Below the pieces are notes generated by a model, which saw only the letters and a program-made list of their open reading frames with translations, ran no database searches and was not told where the DNA came from. Shown here one piece after another: positions 52,960-62,260 of a DNA stretch of 64,000 nucleotides. The stretch spans positions 9,061-73,060 of the forward strand of contig JAEXRM010000045.1 in NCBI GenBank assembly GCA_023440865.1, read 5' to 3'. Positions within the stretch are counted from its first letter, which is position 1, and each line of letters starts with the position of its first letter. This DNA comes from Bacillota bacterium (GTDB lineage: Bacteria; Bacillota; Clostridia; DSM-8532). Position numbers and translations under genes: made by a program.

Positions 52960-53187
52960 ATGGCAGATTTTTGGGATTCGGAAGAACTGCTCGGCAAGTT
53001 CGTCAAGAACAGCCGCGAGGAAATCCATATCAAGAAGGTGTCCAAGAACACGAAAGAATACATCGACATCCGTACCTTCTGGTATGACAGCAATGCCGAT
53101 GAGTTCCGGCCCAGCCAAAAGGGCGTGGCCATCCCGCTCGAGTTTGCCGCCGAACTCAAGTCCGTTCTTGAACTGCTTGATCAATAA
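52960..53187 (+). CDS. PC4/p15-like single-stranded-DNA-binding protein
   Basis: 75 residues with KKVSKNTKEYIDIRTFWYDS followed by EFRPSQKGVAIPLEFAAELK, the strand-and-loop pattern plus final helix of the PC4/YdbC-type whirly fold. Such proteins bind single-stranded nucleic acid, and their bacterial role is poorly understood. CAGGAGGTGG precedes ATG 52960. It is a single-gene unit with a strong terminator. Confidence 0.75.
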   Translation: MADFWDSEELLGKFVKNSREEIHIKKVSKNTKEYIDIRTFWYDSNADEFRPSQKGVAIPLEFAAELKSVLELLDQ

Positions 53188-53209
53188 GGGCTGCCGGTGG
53201 GCGGTCATG

Positions 53210-53239
53210 TCGCCCGGAAGCGTGCTTCCGGGCGATTTT
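53210..53239 (+). terminator. Terminator of the PC4-like gene
   Basis: TCGCCCGGAAGC (53210-53221) pairs with GCTTCCGGGCGA (53224-53235), followed by TTTT. Confidence 0.88.
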
Positions 53240-53338
53240 GCTGTCCGGATGCGCGAGCATGGCCCATGTGGCGGGCGAGACGGCCGGCATGGAAATATGG
53301 CCGTTCTGTGAACATTTGCCGTTCCGGTCAACTTCCAT

Positions 53339-53368
53339 TTGTGATCGTGAAAAAGGGTAGTGTATAAT
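53339..53368 (+). promoter_or_regulatory. Promoter of the CdaR-type regulator gene
   Basis: TTGTGA (53339-53344) and TATAAT (53363-53368) have an 18-base spacer, about 80 bases before the GTG start. Confidence 0.65.
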
Positions 53369-53449
53369 GATGAAGTCCGGGATTCCGGCCGTACGCCGCA
53401 ATCACCGGCATGGCGGTGTTCCGATCAGGTTCGACGGGAGGGCAGGTCT

Positions 53450-54529
53450 GTGGCATACAAGGTGTTTCAGTCGGTCGTCATGCGCATCCGCGATGCAATG
53501 GGCAACGAATTCGGCATTACGGACGGAACGGGCACCATCATCGCGAGCACGGTCGAATCCGAGATCGGTACGATGTTTGAAGCGTGTGCCGATTTCATCG
53601 CGACGAACCAGACCATGACGGAACGCAACGGCATGATTTTGAAAAAGATCGAAATCGGCGGCCGCATCGACTTCGTCCTCTACCTGCACAGCGACCACCC
53701 CGAACGCCGCAAGCACGCCGAACTCATCGCCATCAGCCTCGAGAACGCCAAGTTGTATTTCGACGAGAAGTATGACCGCAGCAATTTCATGAAGAACGTG
53801 CTGCTGGGCAACATCCTGCCGGGTGACATCGCCATCCGCGCCAAGGAATTGCGCGTCAAGAACGAGGGGCGCCGCATCGTCTTCCTCGTCCGTACGGAAA
53901 AGACGCGCGAGCTGTTCGCCTACAACGTCATCCAGAGCCTGTTCCCGAACAACGCCAAGGACTACGTGGTGCTGCTCGATGATCAGAACACCGTCCTGAT
54001 CAAGGAATTGAAGGAAAATGAGGATGCCGAGGAGGTATTCAAGAAGGCACGCGTTATCGTCGACACCCTGTCCAGTGAATTGATGATCAAGGCCAGCATC
54101 GGCATCGGAACCGAGGCCGAGAGCCTGCGCGAGGTCGCCCGCTCGTACAAGGACGCGCAGACCGCACTCAAGATCGGCCAGATCTTCGAGAACGACAAGA
54201 ACATCGTCGATTACAACCATCTGGGCATCGGGCGGCTGATCTACCAGCTGCCCACGACGCTGTGCCGCCTGTTCCTCAACGAGGTGTTCAAGGAAGGCGT
54301 GTTCGAGACCATCGATTCCGAGACCATGACCACCATCCAGAAGTTCTTCGAGAACAACCTCAATGTCAGTGAAACCTCCCGCCAGCTGTTCATCCATCGC
54401 AACACGCTGGTGTACCGTCTCGACAAGATTCAAAAGATCACCGGCATGGACCTGCGCCGTTTCGACGACGCCATTTACTTCAAGGTGGCCATGATGGTGA
54501 AGAAGTACCTCGACGAGGCATCCCGGTGA
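53450..54529 (+). CDS. CdaR/PucR-type transcriptional regulator
   Basis: 359 residues. The N-terminal region resembles the sugar-diacid recognition domain (VMRIRDAMGNEFGITDGTGTIIAST); the middle is a GGDEF-like regulator module (SIGIGTEAESLREVARSYKDAQTAL); the C-terminus is a PucR-type helix-turn-helix (LNVSETSRQLFIHRNTLVYRL). Its targets are unknown, and no sugar-acid genes are adjacent. The start is a GTG at 53450 after GGGAGG. ftsE begins 34 bases downstream, so some read-through into the division genes is likely. Confidence 0.88.
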   Translation: MAYKVFQSVVMRIRDAMGNEFGITDGTGTIIASTVESEIGTMFEACADFIATNQTMTERNGMILKKIEIGGRIDFVLYLHSDHPERRKHAELIAISLENAKLYFDEKYDRSNFMKNVLLGNILPGDIAIRAKELRVKNEGRRIVFLVRTEKTRELFAYNVIQSLFPNNAKDYVVLLDDQNTVLIKELKENEDAEEVFKKARVIVDTLSSELMIKASIGIGTEAESLREVARSYKDAQTALKIGQIFENDKNIVDYNHLGIGRLIYQLPTTLCRLFLNEVFKEGVFETIDSETMTTIQKFFENNLNVSETSRQLFIHRNTLVYRLDKIQKITGMDLRRFDDAIYFKVAMMVKKYLDEASR

Positions 54530-54563
54530 CGGGATCCGCTCCGTCCGTATCTGAAGGAGAGCC

Positions 54564-55250
54564 ATGATCCGTTTCATCGATGTCACGAAAGTCTACGACA
54601 ATGGCGTGGTTGGCCTGGCCGGTGCAAATGTCCACATCCGCAAGGGTGAATTCGTCTTCTTCATCGGCGAGAGCGGCTCCGGAAAATCCACGCTGCTCAA
54701 GCTCATCACCCGCGAGGAAGCCCCGAATTCGGGCGAAGTCCATGTCAACGGCTACAGTGTCCACAACATGCACCGCAACGAGGTGCCGTACCTGCGGCGC
54801 AGTCTCGGCATGGTGTTTCAGGATTTTCGCCTGCTGCCCAACCGCACCGCCTATGAGAATGTCGCATTCGCCATGCAGATGGTGGAGGCGCAGCCGCGTG
54901 AGATCCGGCGGCAGGTGCCTTTGGCGCTGGGACTTGTCGGGTTGTCGAAAAAGGCAAAGTCCTATCCATCGCAGCTTTCCGGTGGCGAGCAGCAACGCAT
55001 CGTGCTTGCGCGCGCCCTGGTCAACAACCCGGCTGTCCTCATCGCGGACGAGCCGACCGGCAACCTCGATCCCAAGACGTCGTGGGAGATCATGAACCTG
55101 CTGGATGAAGTCAACCAGCGGGGCACCACCGTCCTGGTCGCCACCCATGAGAAGAGCATCGTGGACACCATGAAAAAGCGCGTCATCACCCTGGAACGCG
55201 GCTCCATCATCCACGACGCGGAGAAAGGCTATTACGAGCATGAAGATTAG
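54564..55250 (+). CDS. ftsE: Cell-division ABC ATPase FtsE
   Basis: 228 residues with Walker A GESGSGKS (35-42), signature LSGGEQQRIVLARAL and Walker B ADEPTGNLD. With FtsX it controls peptidoglycan hydrolases through a periplasmic or extracellular coiled-coil partner. GAAGGAG precedes ATG 54564. It overlaps ftsX by 11 bases. Confidence 0.97.
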   Translation: MIRFIDVTKVYDNGVVGLAGANVHIRKGEFVFFIGESGSGKSTLLKLITREEAPNSGEVHVNGYSVHNMHRNEVPYLRRSLGMVFQDFRLLPNRTAYENVAFAMQMVEAQPREIRRQVPLALGLVGLSKKAKSYPSQLSGGEQQRIVLARALVNNPAVLIADEPTGNLDPKTSWEIMNLLDEVNQRGTTVLVATHEKSIVDTMKKRVITLERGSIIHDAEKGYYEHED

Positions 55251-56157
55251 GACGATGCGCCTGCTTTCACGCGAAGGCGTTTCCAATGTCGTCAAGAACA
55301 AGCTCATGTCGCTCGCTTCCACGGTGACCGTTCTGGTGGCATTGCTGTTGCTGGGATTTGTCCTGCTGCTGGCCGTCAACCTCAATTACAACATGGAGCA
55401 GATGCGCCGCGAGCTCGAGGTGGTCGTTTTCCTCGACGTCGATGTCAACGCGCTCGACCGCGAAGCGGTCAAGTCCTTCATCGAGGAAAGGCAGACTGCT
55501 GGCGAGGTTGCTTCCTGGCGTTATGAGGACAAGCAAACGGCATTCGAAAACCTCAAGGCTTCCTTCACGGATCCCGACCTGCTCAAGGGCATGACCCCGG
55601 CGCAGATGGCCGAGTCCTTCTACATCCGGCTGACCGATCCGGACGAGGGGACCGCTTTCATCGAACCCCTCGCCAAACTGCCCGGCATCCAACCCGCGCC
55701 GGATGGCGTGCTCTACCCGAAGGATTCGCTCAACCAGATCACCCGCTTCGCGGAGATCCTCAACACCGTAACCCTTGTCCTGATGGGCATCATGCTCGTC
55801 ATCTCGGTCTTCATCATCAGCAACACGATCCGGCTCACTGTGCTTGCACGCAGCCGCGAAATCGAGATCATGCGCAGTGTCGGGGCGCTCGACAGCTTCA
55901 TCCGCATGCCCTTTTTCGTCGAGGGGATCGTGATCGGCCTGGTCGGGGCGTTGATCTCCTTCCTGTTGACACTCAGGGGGTATGACTGGATACACGGCTC
56001 GTTGAACACCCTGTTGTCCAATCTCGGGTTGGGCATGTTCCAGGTGGTCGCGTTCCAGCCCATGGCGCTGCGCATCCTGCTGATGTATCTGATCATCGGC
56101 ACGGCGGTCGGCAGCACGGGCAGCCTGATCTCGGTACGCAAGTATCTCAAGGTGTAG
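55240..56157 (+). CDS. ftsX: Cell-division membrane protein FtsX
   Basis: 305 residues with four membrane helices (one near 25-50, three in the last 135 residues) and an extracytoplasmic domain between the first two (VVFLDVDVNALDREAVKSF...). It transmits FtsE ATP hydrolysis to the wall hydrolase encoded next. Confidence 0.95.
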   Translation: MKIRTMRLLSREGVSNVVKNKLMSLASTVTVLVALLLLGFVLLLAVNLNYNMEQMRRELEVVVFLDVDVNALDREAVKSFIEERQTAGEVASWRYEDKQTAFENLKASFTDPDLLKGMTPAQMAESFYIRLTDPDEGTAFIEPLAKLPGIQPAPDGVLYPKDSLNQITRFAEILNTVTLVLMGIMLVISVFIISNTIRLTVLARSREIEIMRSVGALDSFIRMPFFVEGIVIGLVGALISFLLTLRGYDWIHGSLNTLLSNLGLGMFQVVAFQPMALRILLMYLIIGTAVGSTGSLISVRKYLKV

Positions 56158-56400
56158 CGCGGGGCATGGCGCGGAGCAAGCGCTTCCGGATGCAGGGCCA
56201 TGGACTTGAAAGCACTGGCAGGCGGGCATATAATGAAGCCATACGGCGATGCGGCGGGGTGGCCTGCTGCGCGTGACACGGCGAATGAACGGTCGATGGC
56301 GGGCGCATCCGGCGAGGACCGGGCATGCGAAGCCAAATACGCAGGAGAAACATGCGGGCGCATGACCCGCGGATCGGGAACGAAAGCAGGAGGCAGATCC

Positions 56401-57549
56401 ATGAACCGGAAGATCGGCGCGGGCCTGTTGGCCGCGATCATCGCCCTCTCCATGCCGGTACAGGTCCTGGCATCCAACCTCACCGAAGCGGAGAAGAAGC
56501 AAAAGACCCTGCAGCAGCAGCTCAGCGGCATCAAGTCCGAAAAGAACGAGGTCAAGCAGATCCTGGCCGCCAACAAGGACAGAAGGGCGGAGATCGTCAA
56601 GAACCTGGAAAGCAAGGGTTATGAGAAACAGGCGATCGAAGAGAAGCTTGCACAGCTGGATTCCGCCATCGCATCCCTGACGGAGGCCATCGCCCAGTCC
56701 GAGGCGGAATATGACGCCGAGCTTGCGCTCTTTCAGGAACGCATCGTGGTGATGTATCAGCGCTCGAAAGGGTGGCAGGGCATCGAGTTCGCACTCGACA
56801 GCAACAATCTCAGCGATTTCTACAAGAACCGCAATGCCATGAAATCGGTCTCGCGTGCCGATCAGGACATGATGGCCTCGCTCGAGGCGAAACGGATCGA
56901 GATTGAAACCCTCAAGCAACAGAAGCAGGAGGAGGAGGCCACGACGCAGGACATGCTCGAGGCCAAGCTCGCCAGCATCAAGGAGCTGCAGAGCTCGCGC
57001 TCGCAGATCGAACAGGAAATCAAGTCCACGAACAAGACGCTCAAGCAGCTGGAGGCGGAGGAAGACGAAATCAACGCCGAAGCGGCGAAGGTCAGTGCCT
57101 ACATCAAGCAGCTCAAGCTTTCCAATGCCAGATACGTCGGTGGCGACATGAATTGGCCCGCCCCCGGCAACTACAAGGTGTCCTCCCCTTATGGCAACCG
57201 CATGCATCCCATCTTCCACCGCATGCGCTTCCATTCGGGCATCGACATCCATGCCAACTCGGGTGACCCCATCGCCGCAGCAAACGGGGGGACGGTCATC
57301 TACGCCGGTTCCCGGACCGGGTATGGCAATACGGTCATCATCGATCATGGCGGGGGCGTGACAACGCTGTATGCCCACATCAAGAGCCGGGGCATCCTGG
57401 TTCGGGAAGGGCAGAAGGTTGCCGCGGGGGACATCATCGCCAAGGTCGGCAGCACGGGCTGGTCAACCGGTCCCCATCTGCATTTCGAGTACCGGAAGAA
57501 TGGCGACACGGAGAATCCGCTGGCCCATCTGGGCAAGAAGCAGGGATAA
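56401..57549 (+). CDS. EnvC-like M23 murein hydrolase or activator
   Basis: 382 residues: a signal peptide (cleavage likely after VLA, residue 24), two long coiled-coil segments (about 27-115 and 160-240), and a C-terminal LytM/M23 domain. The zinc ligands H278 and D282 (HSGID) and H359/H361 (HLHF) are intact, so it is probably an active endopeptidase. The position right after ftsEX and the coiled coil match the PcsB/CwlO/EnvC class regulated by FtsEX. AGGAGG precedes ATG 56401. Confidence 0.93.
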   Translation: MNRKIGAGLLAAIIALSMPVQVLASNLTEAEKKQKTLQQQLSGIKSEKNEVKQILAANKDRRAEIVKNLESKGYEKQAIEEKLAQLDSAIASLTEAIAQSEAEYDAELALFQERIVVMYQRSKGWQGIEFALDSNNLSDFYKNRNAMKSVSRADQDMMASLEAKRIEIETLKQQKQEEEATTQDMLEAKLASIKELQSSRSQIEQEIKSTNKTLKQLEAEEDEINAEAAKVSAYIKQLKLSNARYVGGDMNWPAPGNYKVSSPYGNRMHPIFHRMRFHSGIDIHANSGDPIAAANGGTVIYAGSRTGYGNTVIIDHGGGVTTLYAHIKSRGILVREGQKVAAGDIIAKVGSTGWSTGPHLHFEYRKNGDTENPLAHLGKKQG

Positions 57550-57583
57550 TCATCACACGCACCAATCCACACATCGCAACCAT

Positions 57584-57608
57584 GAAGACACCCGCACCGG
57601 GTGTCTTC
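57584..57608 (+). terminator. Hairpin between the M23 gene and the S41 protease
   Basis: GAAGACACCC (57584-57593) pairs with GGGTGTCTTC (57599-57608). With no T-run it may only partly stop transcription. Confidence 0.55.
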
Positions 57609-57676
57609 TGCATGAGGCGCAGGTGCTGAGGCGCAGCCGCACGGCGGGAAGCCGCACAGCCCGATGGAGGATCCGC

Positions 57677-58954
57677 ATGACCCGTAAAAGGACATTTCGC
57701 CGCATCATGACCGCACTTGGGGCCGTCGCACTGGCGGCGGTCCTGTTCCTGACCGGCTTCCTGTTCGCCATCGAGCGGATGGTTTCCCTGGAAGGGCTCA
57801 CAGCCCGGCCCATCACGGACTGGTTCAAGCCGCAAACCGCCATTGTGCTTGACGAGGCGTCAATCGGTCCGGATGACACGGCCGCGTTCAACCGGGTGCT
57901 GAGTCTGCTGAAGACGAAGTTCTACAAGCCGGTAGACGAACAGGCGCTGCTCGACAATGCCATCAAGGGGATTGCCGCCGGTGCGGGGGATCCCTACACC
58001 GTCTATTTCACTCCCGAGGAGATGGGCGATTTCATGGAGCAGGCCAGCGGCAACTATGTCGGCATCGGCGTCGGTGTCAACATGGACGACGGCGGCCTGC
58101 TGACCGTTAGCGAGGTGTTTGTCGACACGCCCGCGGACAAGGCCGGCATGCGCATCGGTGACAAGATTGTCAAGGTGGACGGGGAGGATGTCACGGGCAT
58201 TTCCGACTCCAGCCTCATCATCGCCAGGATCAAGGGCGAAGCCGGAACGGATGTCGCAATCCAGGTATATCGTCCTGAAGACACGCAGTACCATGACTTT
58301 TCCATGAAACGCGCGGCGATCAATACCCCGAACATCTCATCCAGGATGCTCGAGGATGGCATCGGCTACATCCGCATCAGCCAGTTCGACGAGGACATCG
58401 CCCGGGGGTTCCGGGAAGAATGGAACCTGCTAGCCTCCAAGGGGGCGAAGTCACTGGTCATCGACCTGCGGTACAACCCGGGCGGTGACTACTACCAGGT
58501 ATGCGCCATCGCCGACATGCTGCTTCCGGAAGGGTTGATCGTCTACACGGAGGACCGAGCCGGCAAGCGCGATGAACGCCTGTCGGATGCGGGCGCACTG
58601 GACGTGCCGATGGCCGTCCTCGTCAACGGCTACAGCGCGTCGGCCTCAGAGATTCTTTCCGCAGCACTCCAGGATTACGGCAAGGCCGTCATCGTCGGAG
58701 AAAAGACATATGGCAAGGGTCTCGTCCAGACGATCGACACGCGATTTGAAAATGGTGCCGGACTGAAGTACACCATCTCCACCTATTATTCCCCCAAGGG
58801 ACGCAACATCCAGCACGAGGGCGTCACGCCGGACATCACGATCCAGCTCGACGAGACCTACGCGGCCACGCCGTTGGCCCGGATACCGGAAGGCAAGGAC
58901 AACCAGCTTTCCGTCGCCGTCTCCGAGATGCGCAAGGCGGTTGGAGCAGAATAG
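57677..58954 (+). CDS. Carboxy-terminal processing protease (CtpA/CtpB-type, S41)
   Basis: 425 residues with an N-terminal membrane anchor or signal (about 9-31), an N-terminal helical region, a PDZ domain (about 130-210: YVGIGVGVNMDDGGLLTVSEV) and an S41 domain. The catalytic set S322 (YSASASEI), K347 and Q351 (KTYGKGLVQ) has the spacing seen in CtpB. In Bacillus, CtpB-type proteases act in sporulation and wall-hydrolase control, consistent with the ftsEX-M23 neighbourhood. TGGAGG precedes ATG 57677. Confidence 0.95.
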   Translation: MTRKRTFRRIMTALGAVALAAVLFLTGFLFAIERMVSLEGLTARPITDWFKPQTAIVLDEASIGPDDTAAFNRVLSLLKTKFYKPVDEQALLDNAIKGIAAGAGDPYTVYFTPEEMGDFMEQASGNYVGIGVGVNMDDGGLLTVSEVFVDTPADKAGMRIGDKIVKVDGEDVTGISDSSLIIARIKGEAGTDVAIQVYRPEDTQYHDFSMKRAAINTPNISSRMLEDGIGYIRISQFDEDIARGFREEWNLLASKGAKSLVIDLRYNPGGDYYQVCAIADMLLPEGLIVYTEDRAGKRDERLSDAGALDVPMAVLVNGYSASASEILSAALQDYGKAVIVGEKTYGKGLVQTIDTRFENGAGLKYTISTYYSPKGRNIQHEGVTPDITIQLDETYAATPLARIPEGKDNQLSVAVSEMRKAVGAE

Positions 58955-59029
58955 GAAAACGGCATCCGGTTGACGGTCTTTCTGATTCGACAGCCGGGCA
59001 AGTGGTAATCACCCTCCGAGGTGATGACC

Positions 59030-59194
59030 ATGATGAAGAAGGACGAAGCCCTGAAACTGCAGGTGGCACGGGAACTCGGCCTCATGGAGAAAGTGATGCG
59101 CGACGGCTGGAAGAGTCTTTCCGCAAAGGAAACCGGCCGCATTGGCGGGCTGATGTCGCGCAGGCAGAAACGCGAAGGAGAACTGCATGTCTGA
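59030..59194 (+). CDS. Short alpha/beta-type small acid-soluble spore protein
   Basis: 54 residues: LKLQVARELGLMEKVMRDGW then KSLSAKETGRIGGLMSRRQK. The GWxxLSAxExGxxGGxxxR element is the conserved DNA-binding core of alpha/beta SASPs, here in a shortened form. These proteins coat spore DNA in the forespore. GAGGTG at 59018-59023 suits ATG 59030 (59024 and 59033 are alternatives). Its presence marks the organism as a spore former. Confidence 0.85.
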   Translation: MMKKDEALKLQVARELGLMEKVMRDGWKSLSAKETGRIGGLMSRRQKREGELHV

Positions 59195-59250
59195 ACCGTG
59201 ACGGCGCGCCGTTCGCGCGGAGGCGGGAATGGCTGCATGACGGGGGAAGC

Positions 59251-59991
59251 ATGTACATCACCTTGGCCCAGGTATATGATCGTCTCATGCAGGACATCGA
59301 CTATGAAGCGATGGCCGATCAGGTTGCGCGCCTGTTTGCGGCGTATGGTGTCCATCCGGGTCTGGTTCTCGACCTGGGCTGCGGCACGGGCAGCCTTGCC
59401 CTGGCCATGGCGGCGCGCGGCCATGACATGATCGGCATCGACCTGTCGCCGGACATGCTTGACCAGGCGGCCCGGAAGGCGGCCGACGCCGGTGCCGGTT
59501 TGCTTCTCCTGCAGCAGGACATCCGCTCCTTCGACTTGTATGGGACTGTTGGCGCCGTTCTGGCATCACTCGATGTGCTCAACCACATCACGGACCGCCG
59601 GGGCCTGAAATCCGTTTTCCGGCGGGTGCACACCTTCCTGGAACCGGGCGGTCTGTTCCTGTTCGATCTGAACTCACCGTGGAAGCTCTCGTCCAGTCTG
59701 CCGGGTCAGACCTTCTATCATGTGGATGAGGATGTGACATGGCTGTGGACCAACTCGTACGACCGGCGCCGATCCGTCTGCACGTTCGACCTGACCTTTT
59801 TTCTTGCGGACGGCGAAGGCCGGTACGTGCGTGAGGACGAAATGCACGAGGAACGTGCCTGGCGGGAGGCGGAAATCCGAGAGATGCTCGCCGGTGCGGG
59901 ACTTGACCTGCTGGCAGTCCGCGACGGGTATACGGAACGCAGGCCCGGACCGCACAGCGAGCGGCTGCTGTATGTCGTGCGGCGGCCATAG
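59251..59991 (+). CDS. SAM-dependent class I methyltransferase
   Basis: 246 residues with the SAM motif I VLDLGCGTGS (39-48), an acidic residue after strand 2 (GIDLS), and the post-motif LDVLNHI. The C-terminal half resembles small-molecule methyltransferases found in Bacillota (DLNSPWKL, EDVTWLW). The substrate is unknown. GGGGGAAG precedes ATG 59251. It follows the SASP gene by 56 bases. Confidence 0.88.
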   Translation: MYITLAQVYDRLMQDIDYEAMADQVARLFAAYGVHPGLVLDLGCGTGSLALAMAARGHDMIGIDLSPDMLDQAARKAADAGAGLLLLQQDIRSFDLYGTVGAVLASLDVLNHITDRRGLKSVFRRVHTFLEPGGLFLFDLNSPWKLSSSLPGQTFYHVDEDVTWLWTNSYDRRRSVCTFDLTFFLADGEGRYVREDEMHEERAWREAEIREMLAGAGLDLLAVRDGYTERRPGPHSERLLYVVRRP

Positions 59992-60060
59992 CGCTCATGC
60001 GCTGCGTCCCGCGAGGGTCCCGTGCCAGGACATGCCATGAGTGAGAGGCAAAGGACGGTC

Positions 60061-60089
60061 TTTTGATACGACGGCCATTGTGGTATGAT
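60061..60089 (+). promoter_or_regulatory. Promoter of the nusB-xse-ispA operon
   Basis: TTTTGA (60061-60066) and TATGAT (60084-60089) have a 17-base spacer with an extended TGG before the -10. Confidence 0.55.
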
Positions 60090-60216
60090 GATCAATGCCG
60101 CGGCCCCGGTTACCGAGTGTCATGGCGCTGCACGCCCTTGCCCGTACGCCCCCTGCGTTCGGGACCGGCAATGGAACCGTCGCGGACGGCGAGGTTCCCG
60201 GATGGAGGTAAAACCC

Positions 60217-60642
60217 TTGTCAAGACGCGAAACGCGCGAATGCGCCATGAAGCTCATTTTCCAGACGATGCTCCAGCGCGGGGACATCGAGGAGCAGACC
60301 ACCCGCTTCTGTGAGGAGAACGAGCTGACGGATGAAACGGAGCTGGCCTATTTCCTCGATGTGGTGCGGGGGGTTCTCGCGAACGCAGCAGAGCTTGACG
60401 CGCGCATCGAGCGCCATGCCAAGGGCTGGACGGTCAGCCGCATGCCGAAGGTTGACCTTTCCATCATGCGGTTGTCCTCATATGAGCTGATGCATCGTAC
60501 GGACATACCCGGATCCGTCTCCATCAACGAAGCGGTCGAGCTTGCCAAGAAGTATGGGGACGACCAGTCGAAATCCTTCGTCAACGGCGTGCTTGGGAAG
60601 ATTTTCCTGGAAGTGCGGCCCGAGGGAGACCAGGATCGATGA
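60217..60642 (+). CDS. nusB: Transcription antitermination factor NusB
   Basis: 141 residues, all-helical, binding boxA with NusE for rRNA antitermination. It starts SRRETRECAMKLIFQ and has the C-terminal VSINEAVELAKKYGDDQSK and FVNGVLGKI signature. An ATG at 60202 is in frame, but GGAGG (60205-60209) lies inside that reading and is spaced for the TTG at 60217, which gives the canonical MSRR start. It overlaps xseA by ATGA. Confidence 0.95.
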   Translation: MSRRETRECAMKLIFQTMLQRGDIEEQTTRFCEENELTDETELAYFLDVVRGVLANAAELDARIERHAKGWTVSRMPKVDLSIMRLSSYELMHRTDIPGSVSINEAVELAKKYGDDQSKSFVNGVLGKIFLEVRPEGDQDR

Positions 60643-61919
60643 CCGCCGTTTGGACGGTCACGTCCCTGACCCGCCATATCGGCCGCCTCTTCGACGAGGA
60701 TGGGGCGCTTTCCGATGTGACGGTGTCGGGTGAGATCTCCAACTTCAAGCACCATTCCTCCGGACACATGTATTTCACCCTCAAGGACGAGGAGAGCGTC
60801 ATCAAGTGCGCCATGTTCCGCTCGGCAAACAGCCGGTTGCGGTTCCGGCCGGAGGACGGTCTCCGTGTCGTCGCACATGGCACGGTATCCGTATACGGGC
60901 CGGGCGGCACCTATCAGCTGTATCCCGACCGCATGGAGCCCGACGGGCTCGGAAGCCTCTATCTCGCCTTCGAGCAGCGCAAGGCGAAGCTTGCAAAGGA
61001 GGGACTGTTCCGTCCCGAGGACAAACGGCCGTTGCCGTTTCTGCCACGCCGCATCGGCGTGGTCACCTCGCCCACCGGAGCAGTGCTGCGCGACATCCGC
61101 AATGTTCTGTTCCGCCGGTTCCCGACGGCGACGCTCGTGCTCTCGCCCGCGCCGGTACAGGGCGCGGATGCGCCCGAGCAGCTTGTTCGGGCGCTCGAAC
61201 GGGTGTCGCGGGCCGAAGCGGTCGATGTCGTCATCCTCGCGCGCGGCGGCGGATCGCTCGAGGATCTGTGGCCCTTCAATGACGAGGCGTTGGCCCGTGC
61301 GATCCGCACGAGTCCGGTTCCGGTCATATCGGCGGTCGGACACGAGACCGATTTCACCATCGCCGATTTCGCGGCCGATTTGCGCGCTCCGACGCCCTCT
61401 GCGGCGGCGGAGCTGGTTGTGCCCGACCTCGAGGGGCTCCGCGCTCAGCTGGCCCAGTCATCCGACCGGGTACGGCATGCGTTCCGGCGGCGCCTCGATC
61501 TCGAGCGGATCAGACTCGACCGGCTCGCGGTGCGCCCCGTGTTCAGGAGTCCCACAGCCATGCTGGATCTGCGGCGGCAGAAACTCGATCTGCTCACCCA
61601 GCGGATGCAGCGTGCAACCACGTTGCGCCTCGACCAGTCCGGCGCGTGCCTCGACCGCCTGTCACAGCGCCTGGACCGGACAATGCGGCAGCGCCTCGAC
61701 CAGGCCTCCGCCCGCATGGCGATGCTGGCCGGCAAGCTTGATGCCCTCAGCCCCCTGCGGGTGCTCGGGCGCGGCTATGCGGCCGTCTCGCGGGAGGACG
61801 GGCGTACCGTTTCGAGCATGGCGGACCTCAAGCGCGGCGAACTCATCAGGGTGAGGTTTCGCGATGGTGCGCTCGATGCGCGTGTGGAGACGCTGCACCC
61901 GCTGGAGGAAGCCCGGTGA
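60639..61919 (+). CDS. xseA: Exodeoxyribonuclease VII large subunit
   Basis: 426 residues: an N-terminal OB fold (VTVSGEISNFKHHSSGHMYFTLKD), the catalytic domain with VVTSPTGAVLRDI, ARGGGSLEDLWPFND and GHETDFTIADFAADLRAPTPSAAAE, then a long coiled coil. It degrades single-stranded DNA with XseB. Confidence 0.97.
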   Translation: MTAVWTVTSLTRHIGRLFDEDGALSDVTVSGEISNFKHHSSGHMYFTLKDEESVIKCAMFRSANSRLRFRPEDGLRVVAHGTVSVYGPGGTYQLYPDRMEPDGLGSLYLAFEQRKAKLAKEGLFRPEDKRPLPFLPRRIGVVTSPTGAVLRDIRNVLFRRFPTATLVLSPAPVQGADAPEQLVRALERVSRAEAVDVVILARGGGSLEDLWPFNDEALARAIRTSPVPVISAVGHETDFTIADFAADLRAPTPSAAAELVVPDLEGLRAQLAQSSDRVRHAFRRRLDLERIRLDRLAVRPVFRSPTAMLDLRRQKLDLLTQRMQRATTLRLDQSGACLDRLSQRLDRTMRQRLDQASARMAMLAGKLDALSPLRVLGRGYAAVSREDGRTVSSMADLKRGELIRVRFRDGALDARVETLHPLEEAR

Positions 61920-61996
61920 CAGTCTGCGGGAACAAGCCGGGTGCCAAGAGGCGGGACATGCCGGACAACGGCGTGCGGAAAAGGAAAGGAGCTTGC

Positions 61997-62260
61997 ATGG
62001 CAAAGCGAAAAGAAGGGGAGACGGCGGGCACGGCGCCGGAGGAAACGGTCGCCTACGAGACCGCCCTGGCCCGGCTGGAGGAATTGGTTGCCCGGCTCGA
62101 GGCCGGCACGCTGCCGCTGGAGGAGTCGCTGGCCGCGTTCGACGAGGGCGTCGGTCTCATCCGACTGCTGGGCGGCCGGCTCGATGCGATGGAACGGCGC
62201 ATGCTCATGCTGGTGGAGGGACGAGACGGCACGCAGGCCGTCCCGATGGAGGAACCATGA
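61997..62260 (+). CDS. xseB: Exodeoxyribonuclease VII small subunit
   Basis: 87 residues of a helical hairpin that binds XseA: YETALARLEELVARLEAG then PLEESLAAFDEGVGLI. AAAGGAG precedes ATG 61997. Its stop overlaps the start of the prenyltransferase gene (ATGA). Confidence 0.95.
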   Translation: MAKRKEGETAGTAPEETVAYETALARLEELVARLEAGTLPLEESLAAFDEGVGLIRLLGGRLDAMERRMLMLVEGRDGTQAVPMEEP

